Assembly (NCBI RefSeq): GCF_026625985.1
Contig: NZ_CP113116.1
Coordinates: forward strand, 434,001-498,000
Length of the DNA: 64,000 nt
DNA from: Mycobacterium sp. Aquia_213
GTDB lineage: Bacteria > Actinomycetota > Actinomycetes > Mycobacteriales > Mycobacteriaceae
Direction: 5' to 3'
Of this stretch, positions 1 to 7,848 are shown piece after piece. Under the pieces are notes generated by a model that was not told where the DNA came from, did not search any database, and saw nothing but the letters and a program-made list of their open reading frames with translations. Both the position numbers and the translations under genes were made by a program. Numbering within the stretch: the stretch's first letter is position 1; every line of letters starts with the position of its first letter.

Positions 1-225
1 GACGAACTGTTTGTTCGGGGCGCTGCCCAGCGCAAGGCGGCGGTGATCTGCCGTCACTGCCCGGTGATGCAGGAATGCGGAGCCGACGCGCTGGACAACA
101 AGGTCGAGTTCGGTGTCTGGGGCGGTATGACCGAGCGGCAGCGCCGGGCGCTGCTCAAGCAGCACCCCGAGGTAATTTCGTGGTCCGATTTCTTCGACAA
201 GCGCCGGAACCGCGGCGTCAGCTGA
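1..225 (+). CDS. whiB4: WhiB4-like iron-sulfur regulator, C-terminal part
   Basis: The gene is cut by the window start; 74 C-terminal residues remain. They hold three of the four WhiB cluster cysteines as C-x2-C-x5-C (residues 17, 20 and 26 of the fragment), then the G-V-W-G-G turn and a basic tail, which are the WhiB hallmarks. WhiB proteins bind a redox-sensitive [4Fe-4S] cluster and act in the cytoplasm as regulators or thiol-redox proteins. The WhiB4 assignment rests on position: in M. tuberculosis whiB4 lies convergent to the same pair of Get3-like ATPase genes. The first cluster cysteine and the start codon lie outside the window. Confidence 0.9.
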   Translation, partial: DELFVRGAAQRKAAVICRHCPVMQECGADALDNKVEFGVWGGMTERQRRALLKQHPEVISWSDFFDKRRNRGVS

Positions 226-239
226 CGCTTTGAAAGCGG

Positions 240-263
240 GTGCGCCGCGTCGTGGCGGCGCAC
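240..263 (+). terminator. hairpin after whiB4
   Basis: A perfect 9-bp stem, GTGCGCCGC with GCGGCGCAC, and a 6-nt loop start 14 bases after the whiB4 stop. No T-run follows, which is common for mycobacterial terminators. It sits in a 285-bp convergent gap; the rest of the gap (264-510) has only short GC-rich inverted repeats and no gene that I can support. Confidence 0.5.
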
Positions 264-510
264 TGGTAGGCCGAAACTTATTATTACAGAATTGTTACAG
301 CGCTGGTTGGATTCAGCGCATGTTCAATAGTCATTCTAACGCGAACTTCCTTGTGCGAGATGGCATTTCGCTGTCATAGCTGCGCGTGTGTGCAATGGTC
401 ACCAACCGGCTCAATTTTTGGCGGCCGCTCAGCGGCCTGTTGAACAAGCCCTGTCGCCCCCTCTGAGCAGGGCACATCGCTCCCCGGCAGGCGTTTCTTT
501 TGGCGGGTGC

Positions 511-1668
511 TCAGCGATCCGCAGCGCGGGCCGGGTCGTCGCCGGTTGCGGTGATCTGATCGGCGAGCGCCCGCAGGGCTTCCAGGTCCGATACGTCGAA
601 CGGGAGCGACGGAACGCCCACCACCGGCACGTGCGGGTTGGCGCCGGTGAACCGGGACAGCAACCGGATCTCTCGCTTGGCGGTCTGGCCCCGCTCGGCG
701 TGAATCGTGAGCACGGCCGTGGTCAGCGAAGCGGCATCGGTGTCCGCATCGGACTTCAGCGACTCGATACCGTCGATTGCCCGTTCCACCGGCAGTGAGC
801 ACAACAGGGGATGGGTGCGGTTCAGGATGAGCCCCGCCAGCGGCATGCTCTCTTGGGACAGCCGGTCGACGAAGAAGGATGCCTCGCGCAGCGCATCGGG
901 TTCGGCCGCCGACACCACCACGAACTGGGTGCCGCGCCTTTTCAGCAGCGCGTAGGTGCGATCCGCCTTCTCGCGGAAGCCGCCGAAGGTGGCGTCCAGT
1001 GATTGCACGAACGCCGCGGCGTCACCCAGCATCTGCGAGCCCAGCACCGTCGAGAGCGCCTTCATCGCCAAACCCATTGCGCCGGTGACTAATCGCCCGA
1101 TGCCCCGGCCGGGCGCGAGCAGCAACCGCCACAATCGGCTATCCATAAAGCTGCCCAGTCGTTTCGGTGCGTCCAGGAAGTCCAGCGCATTGCGCGACGG
1201 GGGAGTGTCCACCACCACCAGGTCCCAGCGGTCCTCGGCCAGCAGCTGGCCAAGCTTCTCCATCGCCATGTACTCCTGAGTGCCGGCGAGGGATGTGGCG
1301 ACCGTTTGATAGAACTGGTTATCCAAAATCGCCTGTGCCCGAGCGTCTCCGGAGTATTGGATCACCATCTCGTCGAAAGTGCGGCGCATGTCCAGCATCA
1401 TCGCGTGCAGCTCGCCGGTGACCTCGGGCGCCAGCGGTACCCGTTGCGGCGTATTGCCAAGGTCGTTGACGCCCAGCGCCTGTGCTAGCCGTTTGGCCGG
1501 GTCGATCGTCAAAACGCATACGGTGCGGCCATACTCGGCCGCGCGTAATGCCATCGCCGCCGCGGTGGTCGTCTTGCCCACCCCGCCGGCCCCGCAGCAC
1601 ACCACGACGCGGTTGGAACGATCGGTCAGGATCGCGGCCATGTCAAGGGTTTTCGGTGTAGTACTCAT
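511..1668 (-). CDS. bagB: Get3/ArsA-like ATPase, BagB type
   Basis: A 385-residue cytoplasmic P-loop ATPase of the ArsA/Get3 class. The P-loop G-A-G-G-V-G-K-T is at residues 26-33. The first lysine of the usual K-G-G-x-G-K signature is replaced by alanine, unlike its partner gene. A switch-like V-V-V-D-T-P-P-S lies near residue 152. It matches Rv3680 of M. tuberculosis by sequence memory and context; there Rv3679 and Rv3680 form the BagA/BagB complex, linked to growth on glycerol. Its start overlaps the upstream bagA stop by 4 bp, so the pair is one operon and probably translationally coupled. The client of the complex is not evident from sequence. Confidence 0.9.
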   Translation of the reverse strand: MSTTPKTLDMAAILTDRSNRVVVCCGAGGVGKTTTAAAMALRAAEYGRTVCVLTIDPAKRLAQALGVNDLGNTPQRVPLAPEVTGELHAMMLDMRRTFDEMVIQYSGDARAQAILDNQFYQTVATSLAGTQEYMAMEKLGQLLAEDRWDLVVVDTPPSRNALDFLDAPKRLGSFMDSRLWRLLLAPGRGIGRLVTGAMGLAMKALSTVLGSQMLGDAAAFVQSLDATFGGFREKADRTYALLKRRGTQFVVVSAAEPDALREASFFVDRLSQESMPLAGLILNRTHPLLCSLPVERAIDGIESLKSDADTDAASLTTAVLTIHAERGQTAKREIRLLSRFTGANPHVPVVGVPSLPFDVSDLEALRALADQITATGDDPARAADR

Positions 1669-2687
1669 CGAACTCCCTGCTGTGCAAGCGATTCCGAAAG
1701 CTCATATAGGCTGCCGAGGTCGACTCCGTCGGAGATCGCGGGCAACTCCAGCCGTGGGACTCGCAGCGCGTCGAGCTGCTGCGCGGTCTCGGACCGTGCG
1801 GCAATCCGGGTCGCGTGCTGAATGGTTTCGGTCAACAAGCCGGCAAAGTCGTTGTCGCTCAGCTCAATTCCGGCCGTCTTCAAACCGGCGCGCACCGAGT
1901 CTGCGTCGACATCGCCCTCCGCGGCCTTGGCCAGGTCGCGGGGCTCCAGGTATGCCGGAATGTTGCGGTTCACGATCACACTGCCGATCGGCAGTTGCAT
2001 CTCGGCAAGCTCCTCGATGGCTTCCATCGTCTCCTGCACCGGCAGTGCTTCGAGCAGCGTGACCAAGTGGATCGCGGTCACCTCGGAATGCAGCAGCTTG
2101 ACCACGCCCTGGCTCTGCGAGTGCACCGGCCCGCCCTTGGCGAGATCGGACACCGCCGTGGTGACATCCAGGAAACGTGCGATGCGGCCGGTCGGTGGTG
2201 CGTCGACGACTATCGCGTCGTATACGGGCAGCTTGTTCTTGTCCTTGCGGACCACGGTCTCCTTGATCTTGCCGGTGAGCAGCACGTCGCGCAGGCCGGG
2301 TGCGATCGTCGTCGCGAACTCGACGGCGCCGATGCGGCGCATGGCCCGTCCGGCGATCCCGAGGTTGTAAAACATGTCGAGGTATTCCAGAAACGCGGCT
2401 TCGATGTCGATCGCCAGGGCGTTGACCTGGCCGCCCCGCTCGGCGGTGGCGATCTTGAGTTCTTGGTAGGGCAGCGGCGGAACGTCGAAGAGTTGCGCAA
2501 TCCCTTGGCGACCCTCCACTTCCACCAGGAGGACTTTGCGGCCGCCCGCCGCCAGGGTCAGCGCCAGCGCGGCCGCGATCGTCGATTTGCCCGTCCCGCC
2601 TTTGCCGGTGACGAAGTGCAAGCGGGCCTTCGACAATCGTGCCGGCCAGCCGACGGCAGCGTTGCCGCTAGAAGTGGTTGCCACCAT
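1665..2687 (-). CDS. bagA: Get3/ArsA-like ATPase, BagA type
   Basis: A 340-residue P-loop ATPase and first gene of the bagAB operon. It carries the complete deviant Walker A motif G-K-G-G-T-G-K-S at residues 28-35, with the signature lysine that bagB lacks, and a V-V-D-A-P-P-T-G switch near residue 160. It corresponds to Rv3679. Both proteins belong to the family of Get3 (tail-anchored protein targeting) and ArsA (arsenite pump ATPase); no arsB partner is nearby, so arsenite transport is unlikely. The ATG at 2687 gives a length equal to the M. tuberculosis protein as I recall it. Confidence 0.9.
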   Translation of the reverse strand: MVATTSSGNAAVGWPARLSKARLHFVTGKGGTGKSTIAAALALTLAAGGRKVLLVEVEGRQGIAQLFDVPPLPYQELKIATAERGGQVNALAIDIEAAFLEYLDMFYNLGIAGRAMRRIGAVEFATTIAPGLRDVLLTGKIKETVVRKDKNKLPVYDAIVVDAPPTGRIARFLDVTTAVSDLAKGGPVHSQSQGVVKLLHSEVTAIHLVTLLEALPVQETMEAIEELAEMQLPIGSVIVNRNIPAYLEPRDLAKAAEGDVDADSVRAGLKTAGIELSDNDFAGLLTETIQHATRIAARSETAQQLDALRVPRLELPAISDGVDLGSLYELSESLAQQGVR

Positions 2688-2796
2688 CGCATGCTAGCCC
2701 GAGCCCTTCGGGGCCCCCGCAAATCGGGTAGCTACGTCGGATCGCGGTCTACCGGGCTGGCCCGTGTGGTTCACGCACGACCGATAAGCTCGCGTC

Positions 2797-2958
2797 ATGA
2801 GCCAACCGACCCCATGGGAATACGCCACGGTTCCGCTGCTGACGCACGCGACCAAACAGATCCTCGACCAGTGGGGAGCCGACGGTTGGGAGCTGGTGTC
2901 CGTGCTGCAAGGGCCCACCGGCGAGCAACACGTGGCCTACCTGAAGCGCCCTAAGTAA
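2797..2958 (+). CDS. small DUF4177-like protein, 53 aa
   Basis: A 53-residue ATG-started frame, divergent from bagAB and 14 bp before the RidA gene. The product has the W-G-A-D-G-W-E-L-V core followed by a C-terminal Y-L-K-R-P-K, typical of the tiny DUF4177-type proteins. It matches Rv3678A in H37Rv by memory. Function unknown. With the RidA and metallo-beta-lactamase genes behind it on the same strand at short spacing, it is likely the first gene of a three-gene operon. Confidence 0.85.
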   Translation: MSQPTPWEYATVPLLTHATKQILDQWGADGWELVSVLQGPTGEQHVAYLKRPK

Positions 2959-2972
2959 GAGGTCTCGGGGAC

Positions 2973-3428
2973 ATGACTGCATCGGCTCGCCTCGGGCAAC
3001 TCGGTGTCGTGCTTCCGGAGTTGGTTGCGCCGCTGGCGTCTTACGTTCCCGCGGTGCGGACCGGCAACCTGATCTATACCTCGGGCCAGCTGCCGATCGT
3101 GGACGGAAAGTTGGTGGGCACCGGCAAGGTCGGTGCCGACGTGACTCCCGACGACGGCAAGGCGATGGCACGGCTGTGCGCGCTCAACGCGCTGGCGGCG
3201 GTGAACTCGCTGGTGGGTATCGACGCGGTGACCCGGGTGGTCAAGGTCGTCGGATTCGTCGCCTCGGCTCCCGGCTTCAACGGCCAGCCCGGCGTCGTCA
3301 ACGGGGCCTCCGACCTGCTGGGTGAGGTGTTCGGCGACCAAGGCGCGCATGCGCGTTCGGCGGTCGGCGTATCCGAGCTGCCGCTGGATGCGCCCGTCGA
3401 AGTCGAGTTGATCGTGGAGGTCGGCTGA
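2973..3428 (+). CDS. RidA/YjgF family enamine-imine deaminase
   Basis: A 151-residue protein of the RidA (YjgF/YER057c/UK114) family, Rv3678c-like. RidA proteins form trimers and hydrolyse reactive enamine/imine intermediates made by PLP enzymes; many paralogues have unknown substrates. The core N-L-I-Y-T-S-G-Q-L-P (about residues 31-40) and the C-terminal P-V-E-V-E-L-I-V-E are visible. The catalytic arginine of true RidA, which sits just before the C-terminal acidic part, is not obvious here, so deaminase activity is uncertain. It starts with ATG and ends 5 bp before the next gene. Confidence 0.8.
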   Translation: MTASARLGQLGVVLPELVAPLASYVPAVRTGNLIYTSGQLPIVDGKLVGTGKVGADVTPDDGKAMARLCALNALAAVNSLVGIDAVTRVVKVVGFVASAPGFNGQPGVVNGASDLLGEVFGDQGAHARSAVGVSELPLDAPVEVELIVEVG

Positions 3429-3433
3429 CGGCC

Positions 3434-4228
3434 GTGACCGAGACCGCAGAGCCGCTGTCCCATCCCGCATACGGCAGTTTGCGGGCGGTCACCGACACTG
3501 CCTCGGTCCTGCTGGCCGACAACCCCGGCTTGCTGACCCTGGGAGGCACCAACACCTGGGTGTTGCGCGGTCCACGCAGCGACGAGCTGGTCATCGTGGA
3601 TCCGGGGCCCGACGACAACGAGCACATCGCCCGGATCGCTTCGTTGGGCCGTATCGCGTTGGTCCTTATCAGTCACCGGCACGGTGACCACACCGACGGC
3701 ATCGACAAATTGGTCGAGCTCACCGGCGCGACCGTACGCTCGGCCGGCAGCGGATTCCTGCGCGGCCTCGGCGGCGAGCTGGTCGACGGCGAGGTCATCG
3801 ATGCCGCCGGGCTGAAGATCAAGGTGATGGCGACGCCGGGACACACCGCCGACTCGCTGTCGTTCCTGCTCGACGACGCGGTATTGACCGCGGATAGCGT
3901 GCTCGGCCGCGGCACCACCGTCATCGACAACGAAGACGGCAGCCTGGCCGATTACCTGGAGTCGCTGCGGCGGCTGCGCGGTCTGGGCCGTCGCACGGTG
4001 TTGCCCGGGCACGGGCCCGACCTGGCCGACCTGGAATCTGTCACGACCGGTTACCTGACGCACCGCCACGAGCGGCTCGAGCAGGTGCGCGCGGCGCTGT
4101 GGGACCTCGGTGGCGACGCCACCGCCCGTCAGATCGTCGAATACGTCTATGTCGACGTCGACGAGAAGCTGTGGGACGCGGCCGAATGGTCCGTGCAGGC
4201 GCAGCTGGACTATCTGCAGCGAGAATGA
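3434..4228 (+). CDS. metallo-beta-lactamase fold hydrolase, LACTB2-like
   Basis: A 264-residue cytoplasmic hydrolase, Rv3677c-like. The zinc signature H-R-H-G-D-H is at residues 81-86. Further ligands are likely the H in T-P-G-H-T (about 137) and in L-P-G-H-G-P (about 194). The C-terminal 60 residues form a winged-helix-like region ending in a conserved Q-L-D-Y-L-Q, as in LACTB2-type nucleases and glyoxalase II-like proteins. Substrate unknown. GTG start, 5 bp after the RidA stop, so co-transcribed. It is convergent with crp; the gap holds a tandem repeat. Confidence 0.85.
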   Translation: MTETAEPLSHPAYGSLRAVTDTASVLLADNPGLLTLGGTNTWVLRGPRSDELVIVDPGPDDNEHIARIASLGRIALVLISHRHGDHTDGIDKLVELTGATVRSAGSGFLRGLGGELVDGEVIDAAGLKIKVMATPGHTADSLSFLLDDAVLTADSVLGRGTTVIDNEDGSLADYLESLRRLRGLGRRTVLPGHGPDLADLESVTTGYLTHRHERLEQVRAALWDLGGDATARQIVEYVYVDVDEKLWDAAEWSVQAQLDYLQRE

Positions 4229-4250
4229 ACGTCTCGCAGTAGAACCCGGC

Positions 4251-4373
4251 GCTTACCTCGCTCGGGGTTGGATGCTCGCTCGGTTGCGCCCGCGCAATGC
4301 GCGGGCTTACCTCGCTCGGGGTTGGATGCTCGCTCGGTTGCGCCCGCGCAATGCGCGGGCTTACCTCGCTCGG
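4251..4373. repeat. 54-bp tandem repeat, 2.3 copies, between the MBL gene and crp
   Basis: Two identical 54-bp units (4251-4304 and 4305-4358) are followed by 15 bases of a third (4359-4373). The partial third copy holds the crp stop codon and last codons, so the repeat appears to be a duplication of the crp 3' end plus flank. Each full unit contains a perfect hairpin (see the next entry). The unit is a multiple of three, so each copy repeats the crp stop in register. Perfect identity suggests recent expansion or polymerase slippage, as in MIRU/VNTR loci. Confidence 0.9.
4288..4360. terminator. paired hairpins inside the 54-bp repeat
   Basis: The 8-bp stem GCCCGCGC with GCGCGGGC around an AAT loop occurs at 4288-4306 and again at 4342-4360. 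It lies between convergent genes, so it could end both transcripts. No T-run is present. This is inferred from structure only. Confidence 0.5.
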
Positions 4374-5035
4374 CGGGCCAGTCGCTCGGAGTCCGAGATC
4401 AGCACGCTCTTACCCTCCAGCCGGATCCACCCGCGGTGGGCGAAATCGGCGAGCGCCTTGTTGACCGTCTCCCGGGAAGCGCCAACCAACTGGGCTATCT
4501 CCTCTTGGGTCAGGTCGTGGGTGACCCGCATCGCGCCACCCTCCTGGGTGCCGAAACGCTGGGCGAGCTGGAGCAGCTGCTTGGCCACCCGGCCGGGCAC
4601 GTCGGTGAAGATGAGGTCGGCCAGGTTGTTGTTGGTGCGACGCAGCCGTCGGGCGAGGACCCGCAGCAACTGTTCGGCGATTTCGGGCCGATCGGCGATC
4701 CATGCCCGCAACGCGTCGCGGTCCATCGATACCGCGCGCACCTCGGTGATCGTGGTGGCGCTCGATGTCCGGGGTCCTGGGTCGAAGATCGACAATTCGC
4801 CGAACATGTCCGACGGGCCCATGATCGTCAGCAGATTCTCCCGGCCATCGGGCGATCGGCGACCGATCTTGACCTTCCCCGAGACGATGATGTACAGCCG
4901 ATCGCCTGGTTCCCCTTCCGCGAAAACGGTGTGTCCACGCGGGAAGTCGACGGGTTGTAATTGCTTGGTCAGTGCGGTGACTGCGCCGGGTTCAACCCCT
5001 TGGAAGATTCCTGCCCTTGCCAGGATCTCGTCCAC
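4361..5035 (-). CDS. crp: cAMP receptor protein, global regulator
   Basis: A 224-residue Crp/Fnr regulator, nearly identical to Rv3676. The N-terminal cyclic-nucleotide fold (about 15-120) has the cAMP-pocket motif F-G-E-L-S-I-F. A long dimer helix follows, then a C-terminal winged helix with recognition element E-E-I-A-Q-L-V-G-A-S-R-E-T (about 175-187). In mycobacteria it binds TGTGA-N6-TCACA-like sites in response to cAMP and controls whiB1, rpfA and others. A class III adenylate cyclase is encoded 30 kb away in the window. The ATG start gives the full family length. Its stop codon lies in the partial third copy of the 54-bp repeat. Confidence 0.97.
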   Translation of the reverse strand: MDEILARAGIFQGVEPGAVTALTKQLQPVDFPRGHTVFAEGEPGDRLYIIVSGKVKIGRRSPDGRENLLTIMGPSDMFGELSIFDPGPRTSSATTITEVRAVSMDRDALRAWIADRPEIAEQLLRVLARRLRRTNNNLADLIFTDVPGRVAKQLLQLAQRFGTQEGGAMRVTHDLTQEEIAQLVGASRETVNKALADFAHRGWIRLEGKSVLISDSERLARRAR

Positions 5036-5120
5036 TTTGCCTCTTCAGCTTTCCAACGAAGTGATATGGATACCTACCTAGCCCGTGTGACGAGTCTAGA
5101 GGTAGGCCAACGTGCCAACG

Positions 5121-5507
5121 CTACACACGATTGACGTGTCTAGTCCCCTCAAATTGCGTATTTGCGCCTGAATGGGCGTGTATTCGCATCGGTACAGCGC
5201 GCGCGGGGGGATCGGTGAAGGCGGTCGCGAGCAGCGATTCGGCGCGATGGCGACCGCTGGGCGGCGGGGACAGTGCAAGTTGCTGGGCCTGGCGACGATG
5301 CAGGTATTCCAGCGCCTCGGGCATCCCTTCCCGGGCCAGCGTGTGCATATCCATGGCCTGCGCCTGTTCGAGAAATTGCTCGACGTCCGTGCGCGTGATC
5401 GACTCGCGCGCGAGCTCCTTTTCGAGCCGCCCCAAGCCGAGCGCAGCGAGCATTACCAGCCCCGGCACGCACGCCACCAGCAACCACGACACAAGGAGAG
5501 TAAACAT
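5121..5507 (-). CDS. small membrane-anchored protein, Rv3675-like
   Basis: A 128-residue protein with one N-terminal hydrophobic segment (about residues 2-24, M-F-T-L-L-V-S-W-L-L-V). A charged helical cytoplasmic part follows (E-K-E-L-A-R-E-S-I-T-R and on) and a low-complexity tail. It matches the annotated membrane protein upstream of crp in M. tuberculosis. The ATG at 5507 is chosen; an in-frame TTG lies two codons upstream at 5513. It is on the same strand as crp, 85 bp before it, and divergent from nth. No known domain is recognised; function unknown. Confidence 0.7.
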   Translation of the reverse strand: MFTLLVSWLLVACVPGLVMLAALGLGRLEKELARESITRTDVEQFLEQAQAMDMHTLAREGMPEALEYLHRRQAQQLALSPPPSGRHRAESLLATAFTDPPARAVPMRIHAHSGANTQFEGTRHVNRV

Positions 5508-5604
5508 GGCCAAGGTCTCAGTGAGATTACGAAATCAGTACTCTGTCGTAGGTGACAGTGGCAAGGCCGTCTGGGCGTTCGAAAACCAAGGCGGCTACGC
5601 CTGA
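5506..5604 (+). CDS. candidate 33-aa peptide overlapping the nth start
   Basis: A 33-codon frame starts with ATG GCC and has a strong Shine-Dalgarno, AAGGAG at 5493-5498, with ideal 7-nt spacing. It ends at TGA 5602-5604, inside the first codons of nth in another frame. The start lies on the opposite strand from, and overlaps, the first codon of the Rv3675-like gene, so the SD could be chance from that gene's codons. The predicted peptide is basic near its N-terminus with no hydrophobic segment. It could be a leader coupling translation of nth. Unproven. Confidence 0.3.
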   Translation: MAKVSVRLRNQYSVVGDSGKAVWAFENQGGYA

Positions 5605-6361
5605 TTCCAAGCCCGGTTCCGCACTTGCCCGGCGTTGGGCCTCCGAAACTCGAGCCGGGTTGGTGCGTCGGGCACGGCGGATGAATCGCACACTGGCACA
5701 AGCGTTTCCGGACGCGCATTGCGAGCTGGATTTCAGATCGCCGCTGGAACTGACGGTGGCCACCATTCTTTCGGCGCAGAGCACCGACAAACGGGTCAAC
5801 CTGACGACGCCGGCATTATTCGCGCGATATAAGTCGGCATTGGATTATGCGAAAGCCGATCGCGACGAGCTGGAAAACCTCATCCGCCCCACTGGCTTCT
5901 TCCGCAACAAGGCGAGCTCGCTGATCGGCCTGGGGCAGGCGCTGGTTGAGCGGTTCGACGGCGAGGTGCCGTCCACCATGGACGAGTTGGTGACGCTGCC
6001 CGGGGTCGGGCGCAAAACCGCCAACGTCGTCCTGGGCAACGCCTTCGACATCCCCGGGATCACCGTCGACACCCATTTCCAGCGGCTGGTGGCCAGATGG
6101 CATTGGACCGCCGAAACGGACCCGGTCAAGATCGAGCACGCCGTCGGCGAACTGGTGGAACGCAAGGAATGGACCCTGCTGAGCCACCGCGTGATCTTCC
6201 ATGGCCGCCGGGTCTGCCACGCACGCAAACCGGCCTGCGGGGTCTGCGTGCTGGCCAAAGACTGCCCGTCGTTCGGGCTCGGCCCCACCGAACCGGCGCT
6301 GGCCGCGGCCCTGGTGCAGGGTCCCGAAGCCGAACACCTGCTCTCCCTGGTCGGGCTGTAA
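5552..6361 (+). CDS. nth: endonuclease III, DNA glycosylase/AP lyase
   Basis: Base-excision repair enzyme removing oxidised pyrimidines. It has the helix-hairpin-helix L-P-G-V-G-R-K-T-A-N with the catalytic lysine, the catalytic aspartate in I-T-V-D-T-H-F, and the [4Fe-4S] cysteines C-x6-C-x2-C-x5-C near residues 221-237. The GTG at 5552 gives 269 residues; the M. tuberculosis protein is about 245 and begins near the R-R-W-A-S-E-T segment here, so a downstream start around 5625-5640 (TTG) is possible. The first 25 residues are low-complexity and may be untranslated. First of a nth-thioredoxin-NUDIX-marP gene string on this strand. Confidence 0.9.
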   Translation: MTVARPSGRSKTKAATPDSKPGSALARRWASETRAGLVRRARRMNRTLAQAFPDAHCELDFRSPLELTVATILSAQSTDKRVNLTTPALFARYKSALDYAKADRDELENLIRPTGFFRNKASSLIGLGQALVERFDGEVPSTMDELVTLPGVGRKTANVVLGNAFDIPGITVDTHFQRLVARWHWTAETDPVKIEHAVGELVERKEWTLLSHRVIFHGRRVCHARKPACGVCVLAKDCPSFGLGPTEPALAAALVQGPEAEHLLSLVGL

Positions 6362-6374
6362 CACGGCCAGGACG

Positions 6375-7010
6375 TTGACCCCGAAAACCCGCTGGACCAT
6401 CGCGATCTTGGCGGTGGTGGTCGCGCTGGCCGCCGCGCTCGTCGCGCAACTGCGCGACGAGTCCGCGCCAACCGCGACATTCCGGCCGCCGCCCGCTCGC
6501 GAGCACCGCGACGCCGATACACCGGCCGCGCTGGCCGGGCCCCGGGCGCGAGCCAACCTGCCGCCCTGCCCCGCGCCGGGCAACGGTCCCGGCCCCGCGG
6601 CCTTGCGTGGTGTGCTGGTCGAATGCGCGGCCGACGGATCGACCGTCGACGTCGCTCGCGCGCTGGCCGGACGCCGGGTGGTCATCAATCTGTGGGCGTA
6701 CTGGTGTGCGCCGTGTGCGGCCGAACTGCCCGCGATGGCCGAATATCAGCGACGGGTCGGATCCGACGTCATGGTGGTGACCGTGCATCAAGACGAGAAT
6801 GAGACCGCCGCGCTGCTGCGGTTGGCGGAACTGGGGGTTCGGCTCCCGACCTTGCAGGATGGGCGGCGGCTGATTGCCGCCGCACTCAAGGTGGCAAATG
6901 TGGTGCCCGCGACGGTGGTGCTGCGACCGGACGGTAGCGTTGCGCAGACGCTGCTGCGCGATTTCGCGAGTGCCGACGAGATCGCGGCCGCGGTAGGAAA
7001 CGACAGATGA
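6375..7010 (+). CDS. membrane-anchored thioredoxin-like protein
   Basis: A 211-residue Rv3673c-like protein. An N-terminal anchor (residues 7-25) is followed by a Pro/Ala-rich linker and a TlpA/thioredoxin domain with the active site W-C-A-P-C (cysteines 111 and 114). It should act outside the membrane in disulfide exchange. Two extra cysteines at about 65 and 84 may form a structural bridge. The TTG start at 6375, 13 bp after nth, is the only start before the anchor that fits. A cis-proline region V-V-P-A-T-V is present. Likely co-transcribed with nth and the genes after it. Confidence 0.85.
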   Translation: MTPKTRWTIAILAVVVALAAALVAQLRDESAPTATFRPPPAREHRDADTPAALAGPRARANLPPCPAPGNGPGPAALRGVLVECAADGSTVDVARALAGRRVVINLWAYWCAPCAAELPAMAEYQRRVGSDVMVVTVHQDENETAALLRLAELGVRLPTLQDGRRLIAAALKVANVVPATVVLRPDGSVAQTLLRDFASADEIAAAVGNDR

Positions 7011-7065
7011 CCGAGTTCGGCGGTCCGAAACAGGCTGGGCAGGTGGACCCAACAAGGAGGCGCCG

Positions 7066-7848
7066 GTGAGTGCTGGGGGTGCCGCCCGCGCACAGGGGAC
7101 GGTTCCCCTGACGCCCGACGTCTGCCCGTCCTGGTTGCGTCCGTTGGTCGACAACGTAGGTCAGATCCCGGACGCTTACCGGCGCCGCTTGCCACCCGAT
7201 GTGTTGGCGATGGTGACCGCGGCCAGGGCAGCGTCCGAGCACGACGATCGCGAGGCCGCTGTGCTGGTTCTGTTTTCGGGTCCCGAGTCCGGGCCCGAGG
7301 ACGGCGGTGTGCCCGACGACGCCGACCTGTTGCTCACGGTGCGGGCGTCGTCGCTGCGGCACCACGCGGGCCAGGCGGCCTTTCCCGGCGGCGCATCCGA
7401 CCCCGGCGATCGCGGGCCGGTTGCCACCGCGCTGCGAGAAGCACACGAAGAGACCGGGATCGACGTCGCCCGGCTGCATCCCCTGATCACGATGGAAAAG
7501 GCATTCATCGCGCCGTCGCAGTTCCATGTCGTCCCGGTGCTGGCGTACTCGCCGGACCCCGGACCGGTCGCCGTGGTCAACGAAGCCGAAACGGCGATCG
7601 TGTCGCGGGTTCCGGTGCGCGCGTTCATCAATCCGGACAATCGGCTGATGGTCTACCGCGGCGACCTCGGCAATCGTTGGGCCGGTCCGGCGTTTCTGCT
7701 GAATCAGATGCTGGTTTGGGGATTCACTGGCCAGGTGATTTCTGCCGTACTCGACGTCGCCGGTTGGGCAAAGCCATGGGACACCAACAACGTCCGTGAG
7801 CTCGACGACGCGATGGTGCTGGTCGGCCAGCAGGGCGGCGCGCGATGA
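7066..7848 (+). CDS. NUDIX hydrolase, CoA pyrophosphatase type
   Basis: A 260-residue Rv3672c-like NUDIX protein. The box G-G-x...-R-E-A-H-E-E-T-G runs over about residues 108-131; the first glutamate of the general box is not at its usual place. The preceding L-R-H-H-A-G-Q-A-A-F-P-G-G resembles the NuCoA motif of CoA diphosphatases (NudL/NUDT7). It would cleave CoA or acyl-CoA to 4'-phosphopantetheine and ADP. The GTG start follows a strong SD (AAGGAGG). Its stop overlaps the marP ATG by 4 bp (ATGA), so translation is probably coupled. Confidence 0.85.
   Translation: MSAGGAARAQGTVPLTPDVCPSWLRPLVDNVGQIPDAYRRRLPPDVLAMVTAARAASEHDDREAAVLVLFSGPESGPEDGGVPDDADLLLTVRASSLRHHAGQAAFPGGASDPGDRGPVATALREAHEETGIDVARLHPLITMEKAFIAPSQFHVVPVLAYSPDPGPVAVVNEAETAIVSRVPVRAFINPDNRLMVYRGDLGNRWAGPAFLLNQMLVWGFTGQVISAVLDVAGWAKPWDTNNVRELDDAMVLVGQQGGAR

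Noticed and set aside
41..55. GTGA...TCAC palindrome inside whiB4 as a Crp site
   Set aside because: Spacing is seven instead of six and it lies within conserved cysteine codons.
4110..5081. 323-codon plus-strand frame across the 54-bp repeat and crp
   Set aside because: Open only because the repeat unit is a multiple of three and crp is GC-rich; it is antisense to crp and has no coding signature outside the repeat.
5086..5090. TGTGA half-site upstream of crp as an autoregulatory Crp site
   Set aside because: The second half (TCACA) at N6 spacing is absent; a half-site alone is too frequent by chance.
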